64,000 nucleotides of DNA, taken from positions 62,001 through 126,000 of the forward strand of contig NZ_CP129992.1 of NCBI RefSeq assembly GCF_030505615.1, read 5' to 3'. Position 1 is the first letter of the stretch; each line of letters starts with the position of its first letter. The notes below the pieces were generated by a model. The model was not told the DNA's origin. It saw nothing but the letters and a program-made list of their open reading frames with translations, and did no database searches. The position numbers and the translations under genes were made by a program. This DNA comes from Salinibaculum rarum (GTDB taxonomy: Archaea; Halobacteriota; Halobacteria; Halobacteriales; Haloarculaceae). Of this stretch, positions 33,932-42,219 are shown piece by piece.

Positions 33932-35272
33932 TCAGTCGTCGAGCTGTTCGAGGACGGCGGTCGGCATCTCCTCGCGCATCTCCGGTGGAATCTCGTCGGG
34001 ACTCATCCCTGCGACGAAGGAGGGTGGAACGTCGTCTTCCGGTCCGAAGTTGGGGTCGAACAGCCGGAGTGCCGTCTGGATTGTCGACCAGTCGTCCTCG
34101 GCGGCGGCGTCCCGGAGACTGCTCGTCGGTGCCGCAAGGAGCTGTGAGACGATTGCGTCGGCCATCGACTCGACGATGGCCTCTTCGTCCTCGTCGAGGT
34201 CGAGTTTGCCCAGTGCCGTCTGCAGTTCACTCGCCTTGACCCGCTCTGCGCTCTCGTACATCGCGGAGATGACCTGGTCGGCGCGCTTTCGCTTGTACTG
34301 GTCGAGCAGGTTCTCGAACTCCGCGTCGACGATGTCCTCGACTTCGTTTGCGGCCCGCTCGCGCTGGCGGCGGGTCTTGGCGGTCACCGACTCGAGTGCG
34401 TCGAGGTCGTAGACGGTGACGTTCTCCAGGTCGTCGGCTGCGGGCGCGACGTCACGCGGCTGGGCGATGTCGACGACGAACGTCTCGCCGGCGTCGGCGA
34501 GTGCGTCCCGGTCGATGACGGGCCCCGACGAACCGGTCGCCGAGACGACCACGTCCGCCTCGGCGACGGCGACTGCCAGCGCGTCGAGTGCGATGGCGCT
34601 TGCCTCCGTGTCTGCCTGCTCAGCGAGGTGGGACGCGTGTGGAACTGTGCGGTTGGCGACGAGCAGTCGCTCGACGTGCTCGCCCAGCGACTTGACGGCA
34701 AGTGCCCCCATCTCGCCGGCGCCGACGACCAGCCCGGTCCCCGATTCGAGGGCGCGCTGTTCGCTCGCCAACTGGACGGCCGCACTCGCAAGCGAGACAA
34801 CGCCCTCGTTGATACCCGTCTCCGTGCGTGCGCGCTCGCCGACGTGAATCGCCTTCGTCACGCCGTCTTCCAGTAACGGCCCGATACCACCGACGCCCCG
34901 AGCATCCTCGTAGGCACTGCTGACCTGGCCGAGAATCTGGTCTTCCCCGAGAACGAGCGATTCCAGACCCGCTGCCACCCGCAGCAAGTGCCGGAGACTC
35001 TCCTCGTGGTCCATCTCGACGACACAGTCGCTGTGGACCCCGTCAGTGATGACACCGAGTGCCGCCTGTCCCGTCTCGTAGTCACTCGTGACGACGTATC
35101 CCTCTACCCGGTTGCACGTCTGCAGGACGAACGCCTCCTCGACGCCCTGCTGGTCGAGCAGTGTCGCCACCGTGCCGCGCTGGCCCGTTTCGGCGGCAGA
35201 CTCCAGTTGCTCGACTGACGCGTCCGCGTGGGAAATGCTGACACCTGTGATGACGCCGGACCCGACTGTCAC
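33932..35272 (-). CDS. hemA: Glutamyl-tRNA reductase
   Basis: A 446-residue HemA. The catalytic nucleophile is Cys53 in QTCNRVE, the NADPH-binding domain has LVVGAGEMGALAVKSL and LLVANRT, and a long dimerisation helix follows. It reduces glutamyl-tRNA to glutamate-1-semialdehyde, the first step of tetrapyrrole synthesis. I place the start at GTG 35272 because it overlaps the upstream stop as GTGA; a TTG at 35278 is possible. About 30 residues at the C-terminus (PDEIPPEMREEMPTAVLEQLDD) are a haloarchaeal acidic tail. Confidence 0.95.
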   Translation of the reverse strand: MTVGSGVITGVSISHADASVEQLESAAETGQRGTVATLLDQQGVEEAFVLQTCNRVEGYVVTSDYETGQAALGVITDGVHSDCVVEMDHEESLRHLLRVAAGLESLVLGEDQILGQVSSAYEDARGVGGIGPLLEDGVTKAIHVGERARTETGINEGVVSLASAAVQLASEQRALESGTGLVVGAGEMGALAVKSLGEHVERLLVANRTVPHASHLAEQADTEASAIALDALAVAVAEADVVVSATGSSGPVIDRDALADAGETFVVDIAQPRDVAPAADDLENVTVYDLDALESVTAKTRRQRERAANEVEDIVDAEFENLLDQYKRKRADQVISAMYESAERVKASELQTALGKLDLDEDEEAIVESMADAIVSQLLAAPTSSLRDAAAEDDWSTIQTALRLFDPNFGPEDDVPPSFVAGMSPDEIPPEMREEMPTAVLEQLDD

Positions 35273-35913
35273 GGGCAATCACCTGTCACGTCCGAAATCA
35301 CGTCAGTCACTCTCTGGTCGATGTTTGAACTGCCACTATCTAAACCCTTCCAAACCGCGTCGTCTCTGACAACCTCCCGGAGGACGGCACGTCGCTCGCC
35401 GGCCGGCAGTCGCTCTTTCAGGTCCGAGCGCAAGTCGGCTGTCAGGTCGGCCATCGCGCCGGCGTTCTCGACGAGCGGTTCGATGCGCTCGCGAAGCGCC
35501 CGACTCAGGGCCGGACTCCGGCCGCCGGTGGCGACGCTGACGACCACGGGCCCGTCCCGGACCGTCGCGGGCACGACGACGCTCCCAGGGTCTCGCGGGC
35601 CGGATTGGTCGGCGCGATTACAGAGGATGTTCTGGTCGCTGGCGGCCGTCTCGACGGCGTCGTTGACCGTCTCGTCGTCGGTCGCCGCCACTACCAGCGC
35701 CGGGTCAGTGCGTGCCACCCACGCCGCGACAGCATCGGCGTCGGGGTCGGCCCGAATCAGTTCGGCACCGCCGAAATCGGCCGCCGAGAACGACGGGCTG
35801 ACGACGATGACCGCGGCCTCGCGGGCGAAATGTCTCGCTTTCCGGGCACCGACGCTCCCGCCGCCGAAGACAAGTACCGTCTCCCCCTCGAAATCGTGCA
35901 ACAGTGGAATCAT
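35269..35913 (-). CDS. Precorrin-2 dehydrogenase (siroheme branch)
   Basis: A 214-residue protein with an N-terminal NAD-binding fold (VLVFGGGSVGARKAR, GGGSVG at 17-22), the NILCNRAD and GSVVVPATVRDGPVVVSVATGGRSPALSRALRE segments typical of CysG-N/SirC/Met8, and a helical C-terminus. It oxidises precorrin-2 to sirohydrochlorin for siroheme and, in archaea, the alternative heme path. Ferrochelatase activity is not excluded. ATG at 35913 gives MIPLLHDFEG, the conserved start. It overlaps hemA by 4 bp. Confidence 0.92.
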   Translation of the reverse strand: MIPLLHDFEGETVLVFGGGSVGARKARHFAREAAVIVVSPSFSAADFGGAELIRADPDADAVAAWVARTDPALVVAATDDETVNDAVETAASDQNILCNRADQSGPRDPGSVVVPATVRDGPVVVSVATGGRSPALSRALRERIEPLVENAGAMADLTADLRSDLKERLPAGERRAVLREVVRDDAVWKGLDSGSSNIDQRVTDVISDVTGDCP

Positions 35914-35980
35914 CGCAATCGTTAGCGGTGTTGGACCGTCTGCGAACTTAAACAACTCGCCCGTTCTCAGCGCGCAGGAC

Positions 35981-36415
35981 TCACTCGACGACTGCCGAGG
36001 CCGGACTCTCGGCGTCGCCCCGGACGGCCGTCGCATCGTAGCCGTCTGCGACGACGGCGTCCAGAATTCCCTCGGTGTCGGCGCTCGCCTCGAAGTAAAA
36101 CACCACGTCGAAGCTTCCGTCCCGAAGGAGTTGCTGGCACTCCCAGACGAACTCCTCGCCGTCGAGTGTCAGTCCCTGGTGCTGGTTCGACGCAAACTCC
36201 GCGTCGTCGGTCCCCGAGTAGACGAACGTGTCCGTCGGGTCCAGACCGGCGTGTTCGGCGATGATGTCGCCGACGTCGACGGTCAGCTGGTGCATCCGCG
36301 TCTCGTCGCTGCCGTCGTAGTCGGTGTGGACGACCAGCCCGTCGAGTTCGATGTCGCCGGGCTGGAGCAGTTCCCAGGTCCGCCGCCGCAGGTCCGCGTC
36401 GATGGCGTCACTCAT
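35981..36415 (-). CDS. Conserved haloarchaeal protein (DUF5778-like)
   Basis: A 144-residue acidic protein with an alpha/beta look. Recognisable conserved stretches are WELLQPGDIELDGLVVHTDY, SNQHQGLTLDGEEFVWECQQLLRDGSFDVVFYFEA and the Gly-rich end. I recall such proteins as DUF5778, restricted to haloarchaea and found next to the sirC-hemA pair. It is upstream of those genes on the same strand (67-bp gap), so a role in tetrapyrrole metabolism is possible but only by position. Confidence 0.8.
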   Translation of the reverse strand: MSDAIDADLRRRTWELLQPGDIELDGLVVHTDYDGSDETRMHQLTVDVGDIIAEHAGLDPTDTFVYSGTDDAEFASNQHQGLTLDGEEFVWECQQLLRDGSFDVVFYFEASADTEGILDAVVADGYDATAVRGDAESPASAVVE

Positions 36416-36539
36416 ACCGGACAGTCCGCAGGCGCGCCTAAACGCCTCACGGTTCGTCGCTCCGCGTGGCGACGGGCTGACCGAGACGTCCCCGCCGTCT
36501 GCTGGCGGTCAGGCCCCGCCGAGTCTCCCAAGCACAAGA

Positions 36540-36547
36540 TTCTTATC
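36540..36547 (+). promoter_or_regulatory. TATA-like promoter of uppS
   Basis: TTCTTATC about 27 nt before the ATG at 36571; leaderless spacing. Confidence 0.45.
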
Positions 36548-36570
36548 GGCAGGCTGATGTTCTTTCAGTA

Positions 36571-37500
36571 ATGTTGCGCCGGTTGCGTCGTCTTGCCGAT
36601 AGCGCCTACGAGCGGCTCTTAGAGCGCGAACTCGGCCAGACGCCGTCCCACGTCGCAATCATCCAGGACGGCAACCGCCGCTACGCGAGCAAGCAGGGAC
36701 AGGACAAGACCGAAGGCCACCGCGAGGGTGCACAGACGACCGAGCAGATTCTCCACTGGTGTGACGAACTCGACATCGACGAGGTGACTCTCTATGCGCT
36801 CTCGACGGAGAACTTCGAGCGCCCCGAGGAGGAACTGGAGGCGCTGTACGACCTCATCACCGAGAAGCTCTACGACTTCGCCGACGCCGACCGGGTCCAC
36901 GAGGCCGGCGTCCGCATCCGCGCCATCGGCGACATCGACCGGTTGCCCGACCGCGTCCAGGACGCTATCGCCTACGCCGACCGACGCACCGGCGACTACG
37001 AACAACTCCACCTCAACATCGCGCTGGCCTACGGCGGCCGCGCGGAACTGCTCGATGCGACCCGCGACGTGGCCCGACGAGTCCTCGAGGACGACCTGGC
37101 ACCGGACGATATCGACGACGAGACCGTCTCGGAAGCGCTGTACGACGGTCCGACCCGCGACGTGGACCTCATCATCCGCACCGGGGGTGACGAGCGGACC
37201 TCGAATTTCCTCCCGTGGCAGGCCAACGGCAACGAGGCGGCGGTGTACTTCTGTGCGCCGTACTGGCCGGAGTTCCGGAAGATAGACTTCCTGCGCTCGA
37301 TTCGGACCTACGAGAACCGCGAGCGGTCGTGGCGGCGGACCCGCGCTCGCCGCGCGCTGACGCTCGTCCGTGCCCTCGGCGAGACGGAGTGTGCCGAGGC
37401 CACACGCATTCTCCAGCGGTTTCGAGAGGCACTCCCCAGTAGCGAGCGGGAGACGATAGACGCCGACCCCGTCGATGAACACGACCCCGCCGCCGACTAG
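36571..37500 (+). CDS. uppS: cis-Prenyltransferase, catalytic-type subunit
   Basis: A 309-residue cis-prenyltransferase with the full catalytic set: DGNRR at 33-37 (Asp33), TEGHREGAQT, YALSTENFERP, NIALAYGGRAE and DLIIRTGGDERTSNFLPWQ. It elongates a short allylic diphosphate with isopentenyl diphosphate to the long polyprenyl (dolichol-type) carrier for glycosylation. It lacks the C-terminal RxG motif of single-subunit enzymes: the tail after FRKIDFLRSIRTYENRE reads RSWRRTR and continues about 60 residues. Human DHDDS shows the same loss and needs NgBR. The stop overlaps the next convergent gene through CTAG. Confidence 0.93.
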   Translation: MLRRLRRLADSAYERLLERELGQTPSHVAIIQDGNRRYASKQGQDKTEGHREGAQTTEQILHWCDELDIDEVTLYALSTENFERPEEELEALYDLITEKLYDFADADRVHEAGVRIRAIGDIDRLPDRVQDAIAYADRRTGDYEQLHLNIALAYGGRAELLDATRDVARRVLEDDLAPDDIDDETVSEALYDGPTRDVDLIIRTGGDERTSNFLPWQANGNEAAVYFCAPYWPEFRKIDFLRSIRTYENRERSWRRTRARRALTLVRALGETECAEATRILQRFREALPSSERETIDADPVDEHDPAAD

Positions 37501-37994
37501 TCGTATTTCGGGGATTGAAGCGCCGTCTGTGCTGCTGGCGATTCTTCGACGAGTTCCTGCATCCGCGGCGAGAAATCCCAGGTGTGGAGCCGCGACGGGT
37601 CGATGGTGATGGTGACTTCCTCGCGCTCGTCGCTGAGGAGCCACTGTGCCATCTCCGCCTCCCGGGTCCCGAGATAGCGGTCGACGAGCGCCCGGAGCAC
37701 GTCCTTGGCGCCGTCTTCTTCGAGCGTCGCCGTCCCAGCGCCGCGCACGCCCATGTACGGCGGCCGGTTTGTCGACACCTCGAAGCAGACGTCGTCGTCC
37801 TCCCGGAGAAATCGCACGACATCCGCGCCCATCGAGGTGGCACACTCGAAGACGCCGTCGCGGTAGCGAAACCACAGCGACAGCATCCAGAGACCACCAC
37901 TCGGGTTGTGACAGCCGAGCCGAATCGGAACGATGGCCTCGTCGAGAAAGGTCGCTGCCTCTTCCTGTGACCAGACGCCGTCGACAGTCGTCAT
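37497..37994 (-). CDS. Pyridoxamine-phosphate-oxidase-fold (split-barrel) flavin protein
   Basis: A 165-residue split-barrel protein: PIRLGCHNPSGGLWMLSLWFRYRDGVFECATSMGADVVRFLREDDDVCFEVSTNRPPYMGVRGAGTATLEED is the usual FMN-binding beta-barrel pattern of PNPOx-like proteins. Substrate or cofactor (FMN, F420) cannot be decided. An ATG seven codons upstream at 38015 is an alternative start. It lies between the two cis-prenyltransferase genes, convergent with the first, sharing the palindromic CTAG for both stops. Confidence 0.8.
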   Translation of the reverse strand: MTTVDGVWSQEEAATFLDEAIVPIRLGCHNPSGGLWMLSLWFRYRDGVFECATSMGADVVRFLREDDDVCFEVSTNRPPYMGVRGAGTATLEEDGAKDVLRALVDRYLGTREAEMAQWLLSDEREEVTITIDPSRLHTWDFSPRMQELVEESPAAQTALQSPKYD

Positions 37995-38075
37995 TGTCAC
38001 GACATTCGTGGGCATTCGCCATACGCCTTCGGGAGGAGATGCCGTGGATGGGCGGTCGACGTAGCTTGGTTTGGC

Positions 38076-38684
38076 CTACCGGCCAAATCTCCGCTGACGG
38101 TCCTGATAATCCCGGAGCGCGCGCAGGTAATCGCGCTTGCGAAAGTTCTGCCAGTTCACGTCGGTGAAGTACAGCTCCGAATAGACGGACTGCCAGATCA
38201 TGAAATCGGAGAGGCGTTCGGCCCCCGTCTTGACCACCAGGTCCGGCGCGGTCGGGAAGATGAGTCGCTCTTCGATGTCCGCCTCGGAGATGTTCTCGGG
38301 CGAGAGCTCCCCGGCGTCGACGGCTTCCGCGATACTCTGGACGGCGGCGGCGAACTCGTGTTTCCCACCGAGACCGATACCCACCTGGATGGGTGCGTCG
38401 GCACGCTCGTGGTCCTCCGGCCCGCGGACGGCGATGTCTCGGGGCGCGTCGATGGTTTCGAGCGGTTCACGCAGCGTCGACACCGCCTCCCTGTCGAGGA
38501 CGCTCACGTAGACGACGACCTGTTGGGCGCCGTACTCGAAGACCCAGTCCAGAAGCGCCGCCAGGGTGTCGTACCCGCCCGCCGTCAGCAGGTCGTGCTC
38601 GGTGACGATGACAGCGACAGTATCGGGGAGGGCGGCGTCGCTGAGACGGATGCGAGCGGCGAGATAGGTGTCGTACAGGCCCAC
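38076..38684 (-). CDS. cis-Prenyltransferase-like subunit lacking the catalytic Asp (NgBR-like)
   Basis: A 202-residue relative of UppS. The C-terminal half is clear: PDLVVKTGAERLSDFMIWQSVYSELYFTDVNWQNFRKRDYLRALRDYQDRQRRFGR follows the UppS IRTGGExRLSNFLLWQxxYSELYF pattern and ends in RFG (199-201), the RxG motif. The N-terminal half lacks the catalytic signature: where MDGNRR is expected (about residue 24-30) it reads VIVTEHDLL. It should not be active alone. It is likely the non-catalytic partner of the uppS product, as NgBR/Nus1 is of DHDDS. Confidence 0.85.
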   Translation of the reverse strand: MGLYDTYLAARIRLSDAALPDTVAVIVTEHDLLTAGGYDTLAALLDWVFEYGAQQVVVYVSVLDREAVSTLREPLETIDAPRDIAVRGPEDHERADAPIQVGIGLGGKHEFAAAVQSIAEAVDAGELSPENISEADIEERLIFPTAPDLVVKTGAERLSDFMIWQSVYSELYFTDVNWQNFRKRDYLRALRDYQDRQRRFGR

Positions 38685-38773
38685 ACCGACGTTTTTCGGG
38701 GCAGGCGCCTAAAGCCAACGGCTCCGTGGCCGCTTCGGAAAGAGTAAGTGCATCTCGGAAATAGCCGGCGGTA

Positions 38774-40117
38774 GTGACCTCTACTGTCCGGCGGGCCGCC
38801 GCGTTCGCGCTCGTCGGGAGTCTCGCGTTCGCAGTGCCCGTCTTCGCGAGGATAGACGAACCGGCGTTTGCCACCGTCGCGACTGCCGGTCCCTTCCTCG
38901 TCGTCGCCGCCTTCGCGCTCGCAATCGAACAGGGAACGACGGCCTTTGAACTGTTCGCGCGACCCGGGGACCGCCGCGACGGAAAGCTCTACGGACTGGC
39001 CGGATTCACGCTCGCTGCGGCCGGCCTCGCTATCTTCACCGTCGGCTTCGGGATGCCACACCACGTCTTCGTCGGGACGGTCCTGCTGGTCTCGTTTGGC
39101 AACCTCGGCTCGCAAATCGTCCGCCTCTGGACGAGCGACCGCGCGCTCGCGACCGCCGGGTTCGTCACGGTCGGCACCGTCGCCGCCGCCGTCGGACAGT
39201 TCAGCTCGGCGTGGCTCGTCGACGTCCCGGCACAGGTGCCCCGACTCGCCTTCCTCGCGACCAGTGGCGCCCTGCTCGCGGCGCTGCTCCGGGCCGTGCT
39301 CTTCCAGCGTGACGACCCACTCGTGATGGCCGTCGTCGCCATGTTTCTGTGGCTGTTTACGACGCTGACCGGCGACATCTCGACGACACGCATCGCCGTC
39401 GCACTCGCTGTCACCGTCGTCCTCGGGTACGCGTCCTACGCGCTTGAGACCGCCTCGCTGCCCGGCATGCTCACCGGCGTCTTGCTCGGTCTGTGGACTA
39501 TCGTGCTGGGCGATTACGGCTGGTTCGCGATGCTCATCGCCTTTTTCGGCATCGGCGGCCTGGCCGCGAAGTACCGCTACGAAGAGAAGAAACGCCGGGG
39601 CATCGCCGAAGAAAACGAGGGCGCTCGCGGCTCCAGAAACGTCCTCGCGAACTCGCTTGTCGCGCTCGTCGCGGTGCTCGCGTCCGCGGCCAGCCCCGAC
39701 TTCGGCGTGCCGTCGCGGCTCTTTCTCTTTGCCTTTGCCGGCTCTGTCGCCGCCGCGATGTCCGATACCCTCTCCAGTGAACTCGGCGGCCTCTTCGACA
39801 GACCGCGACTCATCACGACCCTGCAGGTAGTCGAACCGGGCACCGACGGCGCGGTGACCTGGCAGGGTGAACTGGCGGGGCTGGCCGGTGCCGCCATCGT
39901 GGCCGCAATCGCACTGCTGACCTTCGGGACGATTCAGCCGATTGGTGCCGGTGTCATCGTCGCGGCGGGCGTCGCCGGGATGACCGTCGACAGTATCCTC
40001 GGGGCGACCATCGAGGGGTGGCTGGTCGGCAACCAGGGTGTGAACTTCCTCGCGACGCTTTCGGCGGCGCTCGTCGGCGGAGCACTGGCAGTCGTCGTCG
40101 GACTCACCACACTATGA
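38774..40117 (+). CDS. DUF92 family membrane protein (VTE6/TMEM19-like)
   Basis: A 447-residue protein with about 12 hydrophobic segments. The C-terminal half carries the DUF92 marks: FFGIGGLAAKYRYEEKKRRGIAEENEGARGSRNVLANS, AAMSDTLSSELGGL and GVAGMTVDSILGATIEGW. The plant member VTE6 is a phytyl-phosphate kinase. The N-terminal half (about 1-200) is an additional set of helices. The gene starts with GTG and is divergent from the NgBR-like gene. Position next to the cis-prenyltransferase pair suggests a polyprenyl- or phytyl-phosphate kinase role, but this is an inference. Confidence 0.82.
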   Translation: MTSTVRRAAAFALVGSLAFAVPVFARIDEPAFATVATAGPFLVVAAFALAIEQGTTAFELFARPGDRRDGKLYGLAGFTLAAAGLAIFTVGFGMPHHVFVGTVLLVSFGNLGSQIVRLWTSDRALATAGFVTVGTVAAAVGQFSSAWLVDVPAQVPRLAFLATSGALLAALLRAVLFQRDDPLVMAVVAMFLWLFTTLTGDISTTRIAVALAVTVVLGYASYALETASLPGMLTGVLLGLWTIVLGDYGWFAMLIAFFGIGGLAAKYRYEEKKRRGIAEENEGARGSRNVLANSLVALVAVLASAASPDFGVPSRLFLFAFAGSVAAAMSDTLSSELGGLFDRPRLITTLQVVEPGTDGAVTWQGELAGLAGAAIVAAIALLTFGTIQPIGAGVIVAAGVAGMTVDSILGATIEGWLVGNQGVNFLATLSAALVGGALAVVVGLTTL

Positions 40118-40539
40118 CGGAGATTCGAGAGGGACGACCGGACGACCTGCCTCGCCTTCGTGCTATTCAGTCGGCGCTCGCGGAGCCGTGGCCGGAACTC
40201 CTCGCGACGGCGACGGAGGGGCCACCCCCGCTGTACGTGCTCGTCGACGGGCAACCGGTCGGCTACGCGCTCGTCGTCGGCGAACAGGAAGCCGTCGCCT
40301 ACGTCCCCGAGTTCGCCGTCCACCCCGACCAGCAGGGACAGGGCTACGGCTCGCAGTTGATGGCGTGGCTCTGTGAGCGCCTGACCGGGGAGTACGACGA
40401 GATACGTCTGACCGTCCAGGAGAGCGACGAGCGGGCCCAGGAGTTCTACCGCGCCCACGAATTCGAGCAACTCGAGCGCCTCGCCGACCACTTCGAAAGC
40501 GGCGACGGCCTGTTGCTCGCCCGCCCGCTGTCCGACTAG
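40114..40539 (+). CDS. GNAT-family N-acetyltransferase (RimI-like)
   Basis: A 141-residue GNAT. The acetyl-CoA loop is VHPDQQGQGYGSQLMAWL (Q/RxxGxG/A), after the strand AYVPEFAV, and the C-terminal YRAHEFEQLERL is the usual substrate-side end. ATG at 40114 overlaps the DUF92 stop as ATGA, so it is cotranscribed. Protein N-terminal acetylation is possible but not shown. Its stop shares CTAG with that of the convergent dnaG. Confidence 0.9.
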   Translation: MTEIREGRPDDLPRLRAIQSALAEPWPELLATATEGPPPLYVLVDGQPVGYALVVGEQEAVAYVPEFAVHPDQQGQGYGSQLMAWLCERLTGEYDEIRLTVQESDERAQEFYRAHEFEQLERLADHFESGDGLLLARPLSD

Positions 40540-42065
40540 AAATCCGACCCAGCGCGGACGCGGACGCTCGTTGGCTGTTTGACGAACTCGTCGGTGTCGG
40601 CAGCGACGACCTGGTCGACGCCGCGCTGGGCCGCCACGTCGAGGATTCGCTGGCTGAGTTTGCCATCGAGGACCACCGTCGCAGGCACCGTCTCGGCGTC
40701 CTCTATCCGTTCGAACGCTTCGTCGACAGCCGACTCCTCGAGAACCGCAAGCGACTCGTCGAGCAGTCGTACCCGACCGCTGGCCTCGCCGATGACGGCA
40801 TCGACGTGGCCCGCCAGCGTCTCCGGTTTCCCAGCCCTCGCCTCGTCGGTCTGGGACGGCTCCGCCGTCGCGGCGTCCTCACGCTGTGACGGCTCCGCTG
40901 TCGCCGAGTCCGCACGTTCGGCGTCTGACTGTGTCGACGCCTCGTCCTCACTCTGCTGCTCGGTTTCGACAGCCCCCGCATCTGAGGCTGGTTGTTCGAC
41001 CACGGCCGAAGACTGACCCGAACCTGTCGCCTCCGCACTGGCAGCGTCGTCGGTGCCTGACGCAGCCGACCCGTCGGGTGAAGCGACAGCCTCGGTAGTG
41101 GTCTTGTCGTCTGTCGAACCGTCCTCGCGCGCTGTTTCTGTCTCGGCATGGTCCGCTTCCGACTCGTCGGCGCTGTCTGTCCCGTCGTCGCCGTCGGCCT
41201 CGTCGTCCGAGGCGTCGGATTCGACAGCAGCGCCGGCGGTCAGATACTCGTGTGGCGAGGGGTGGTCCTCGACCTCGTCGTAGAGGGCCTTCTTCCGGAG
41301 TGCGGAGAGAATCTCCGACCGGGAGAGGTCCTCGACCGAGCGGCCGTGTGGCGCGAAGGTCACGTAGTCGACGGCTCCGACCTGTGCGAGTTCCTTCAAG
41401 ATGAGGTCGCCACCGCGGTCGCCGTCGAGAAACGCGGTCACCGTCCTGCTGTGGGTCAACTCCGCGATGGTGTCGGGGACGTCGGTCCCTTCGACGGCGA
41501 CGGCGTTTTTGATGCCGTACTGGAGGAGCGTCAACACGTCCGCACGACCCTCGACGAGGATGATGGCGTCGCTGTTTGCCACCCGCGGCCCCGCCGGCAG
41601 TCCTTTGTACTCCGTGATGTGTTCGACGCGAACGTTCTGGCGGACCTCCTCGACGAGTTCGGTACTCGAGAGTGTCGACTCCTCGAACTCCGCGAGCAGG
41701 TCCGTCGCGCGTTCGACGATCGTGCGGCGCTTGGCCGCGCGTGCGTCCTCGAGTTCGGTCACCTCGAACTCCGCGCGGCAGGGACCGACCCGGTCTATCG
41801 TCTCTAGTCCGGCCGCGAGCACGGCCGTCTCGACTTTGTCGAGTCCGCTCGCGATGGTAACGGTCCCGAACGAGCGGCCGCCCTCGGACTCTATCTGTAC
41901 GTCGATGCGGCCGACCTTGGAGGACTCCTGGAGGTCACGGAGGTCGAGGTCGTCACCGAGCAAGCCTTCGGTCTGACCGAAGATGGCGCCGACGACGTCA
42001 CTCCGTTCGACCACCCCGCTCGCGCGGATGTCTGCGTGAATGAGATATTTGGCTGAATCCTGCAT
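40536..42065 (-). CDS. dnaG: Archaeal DnaG-like primase
   Basis: A 509-residue archaeal DnaG. The TOPRIM domain has Glu172 in ILVEGRADVL and the Asp pair in DGDRGGD (214-220); HGRSVEDLSRSEILSALR follows. An acidic low-complexity linker of about 140 residues (285-425) separates it from a conserved C-terminal domain ending FVKQPTSVRVRAGSDF. In archaea DnaG associates with the exosome and RNA degradation as well as having primase activity. A TATA element at 42134-42142 gives a leader of about 45 nt containing an inverted repeat. Confidence 0.95.
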   Translation of the reverse strand: MQDSAKYLIHADIRASGVVERSDVVGAIFGQTEGLLGDDLDLRDLQESSKVGRIDVQIESEGGRSFGTVTIASGLDKVETAVLAAGLETIDRVGPCRAEFEVTELEDARAAKRRTIVERATDLLAEFEESTLSSTELVEEVRQNVRVEHITEYKGLPAGPRVANSDAIILVEGRADVLTLLQYGIKNAVAVEGTDVPDTIAELTHSRTVTAFLDGDRGGDLILKELAQVGAVDYVTFAPHGRSVEDLSRSEILSALRKKALYDEVEDHPSPHEYLTAGAAVESDASDDEADGDDGTDSADESEADHAETETAREDGSTDDKTTTEAVASPDGSAASGTDDAASAEATGSGQSSAVVEQPASDAGAVETEQQSEDEASTQSDAERADSATAEPSQREDAATAEPSQTDEARAGKPETLAGHVDAVIGEASGRVRLLDESLAVLEESAVDEAFERIEDAETVPATVVLDGKLSQRILDVAAQRGVDQVVAADTDEFVKQPTSVRVRAGSDF

Positions 42066-42113
42066 GATGTATCGCCCCCTGTGCGGGGAATGCGCGTGTG
42101 AATCGTGAGAGTG

Positions 42114-42131
42114 CCATGAGTTGGCTCATGG
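42114..42131 (-). promoter_or_regulatory. Inverted repeat at the predicted dnaG transcription start
   Basis: CCATGAG at 42114-42120 pairs with CTCATGG at 42125-42131 across 4 nt. On the minus strand a TATA element (TATTTAAAT, 42134-42142) lies just before it, so the repeat covers the expected start site near 42112. A small CCCC/GGGG hairpin follows in the leader at about 42075-42087. Confidence 0.45.
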
Positions 42132-42219
42132 ACGCATTTAAATAGGGGAGGAATGGGGAAATAGCTGGCGGGATATCAGTCCAGACAGAGCTAACCGTGT
42201 CGAGATAGTAGTGTGACAC

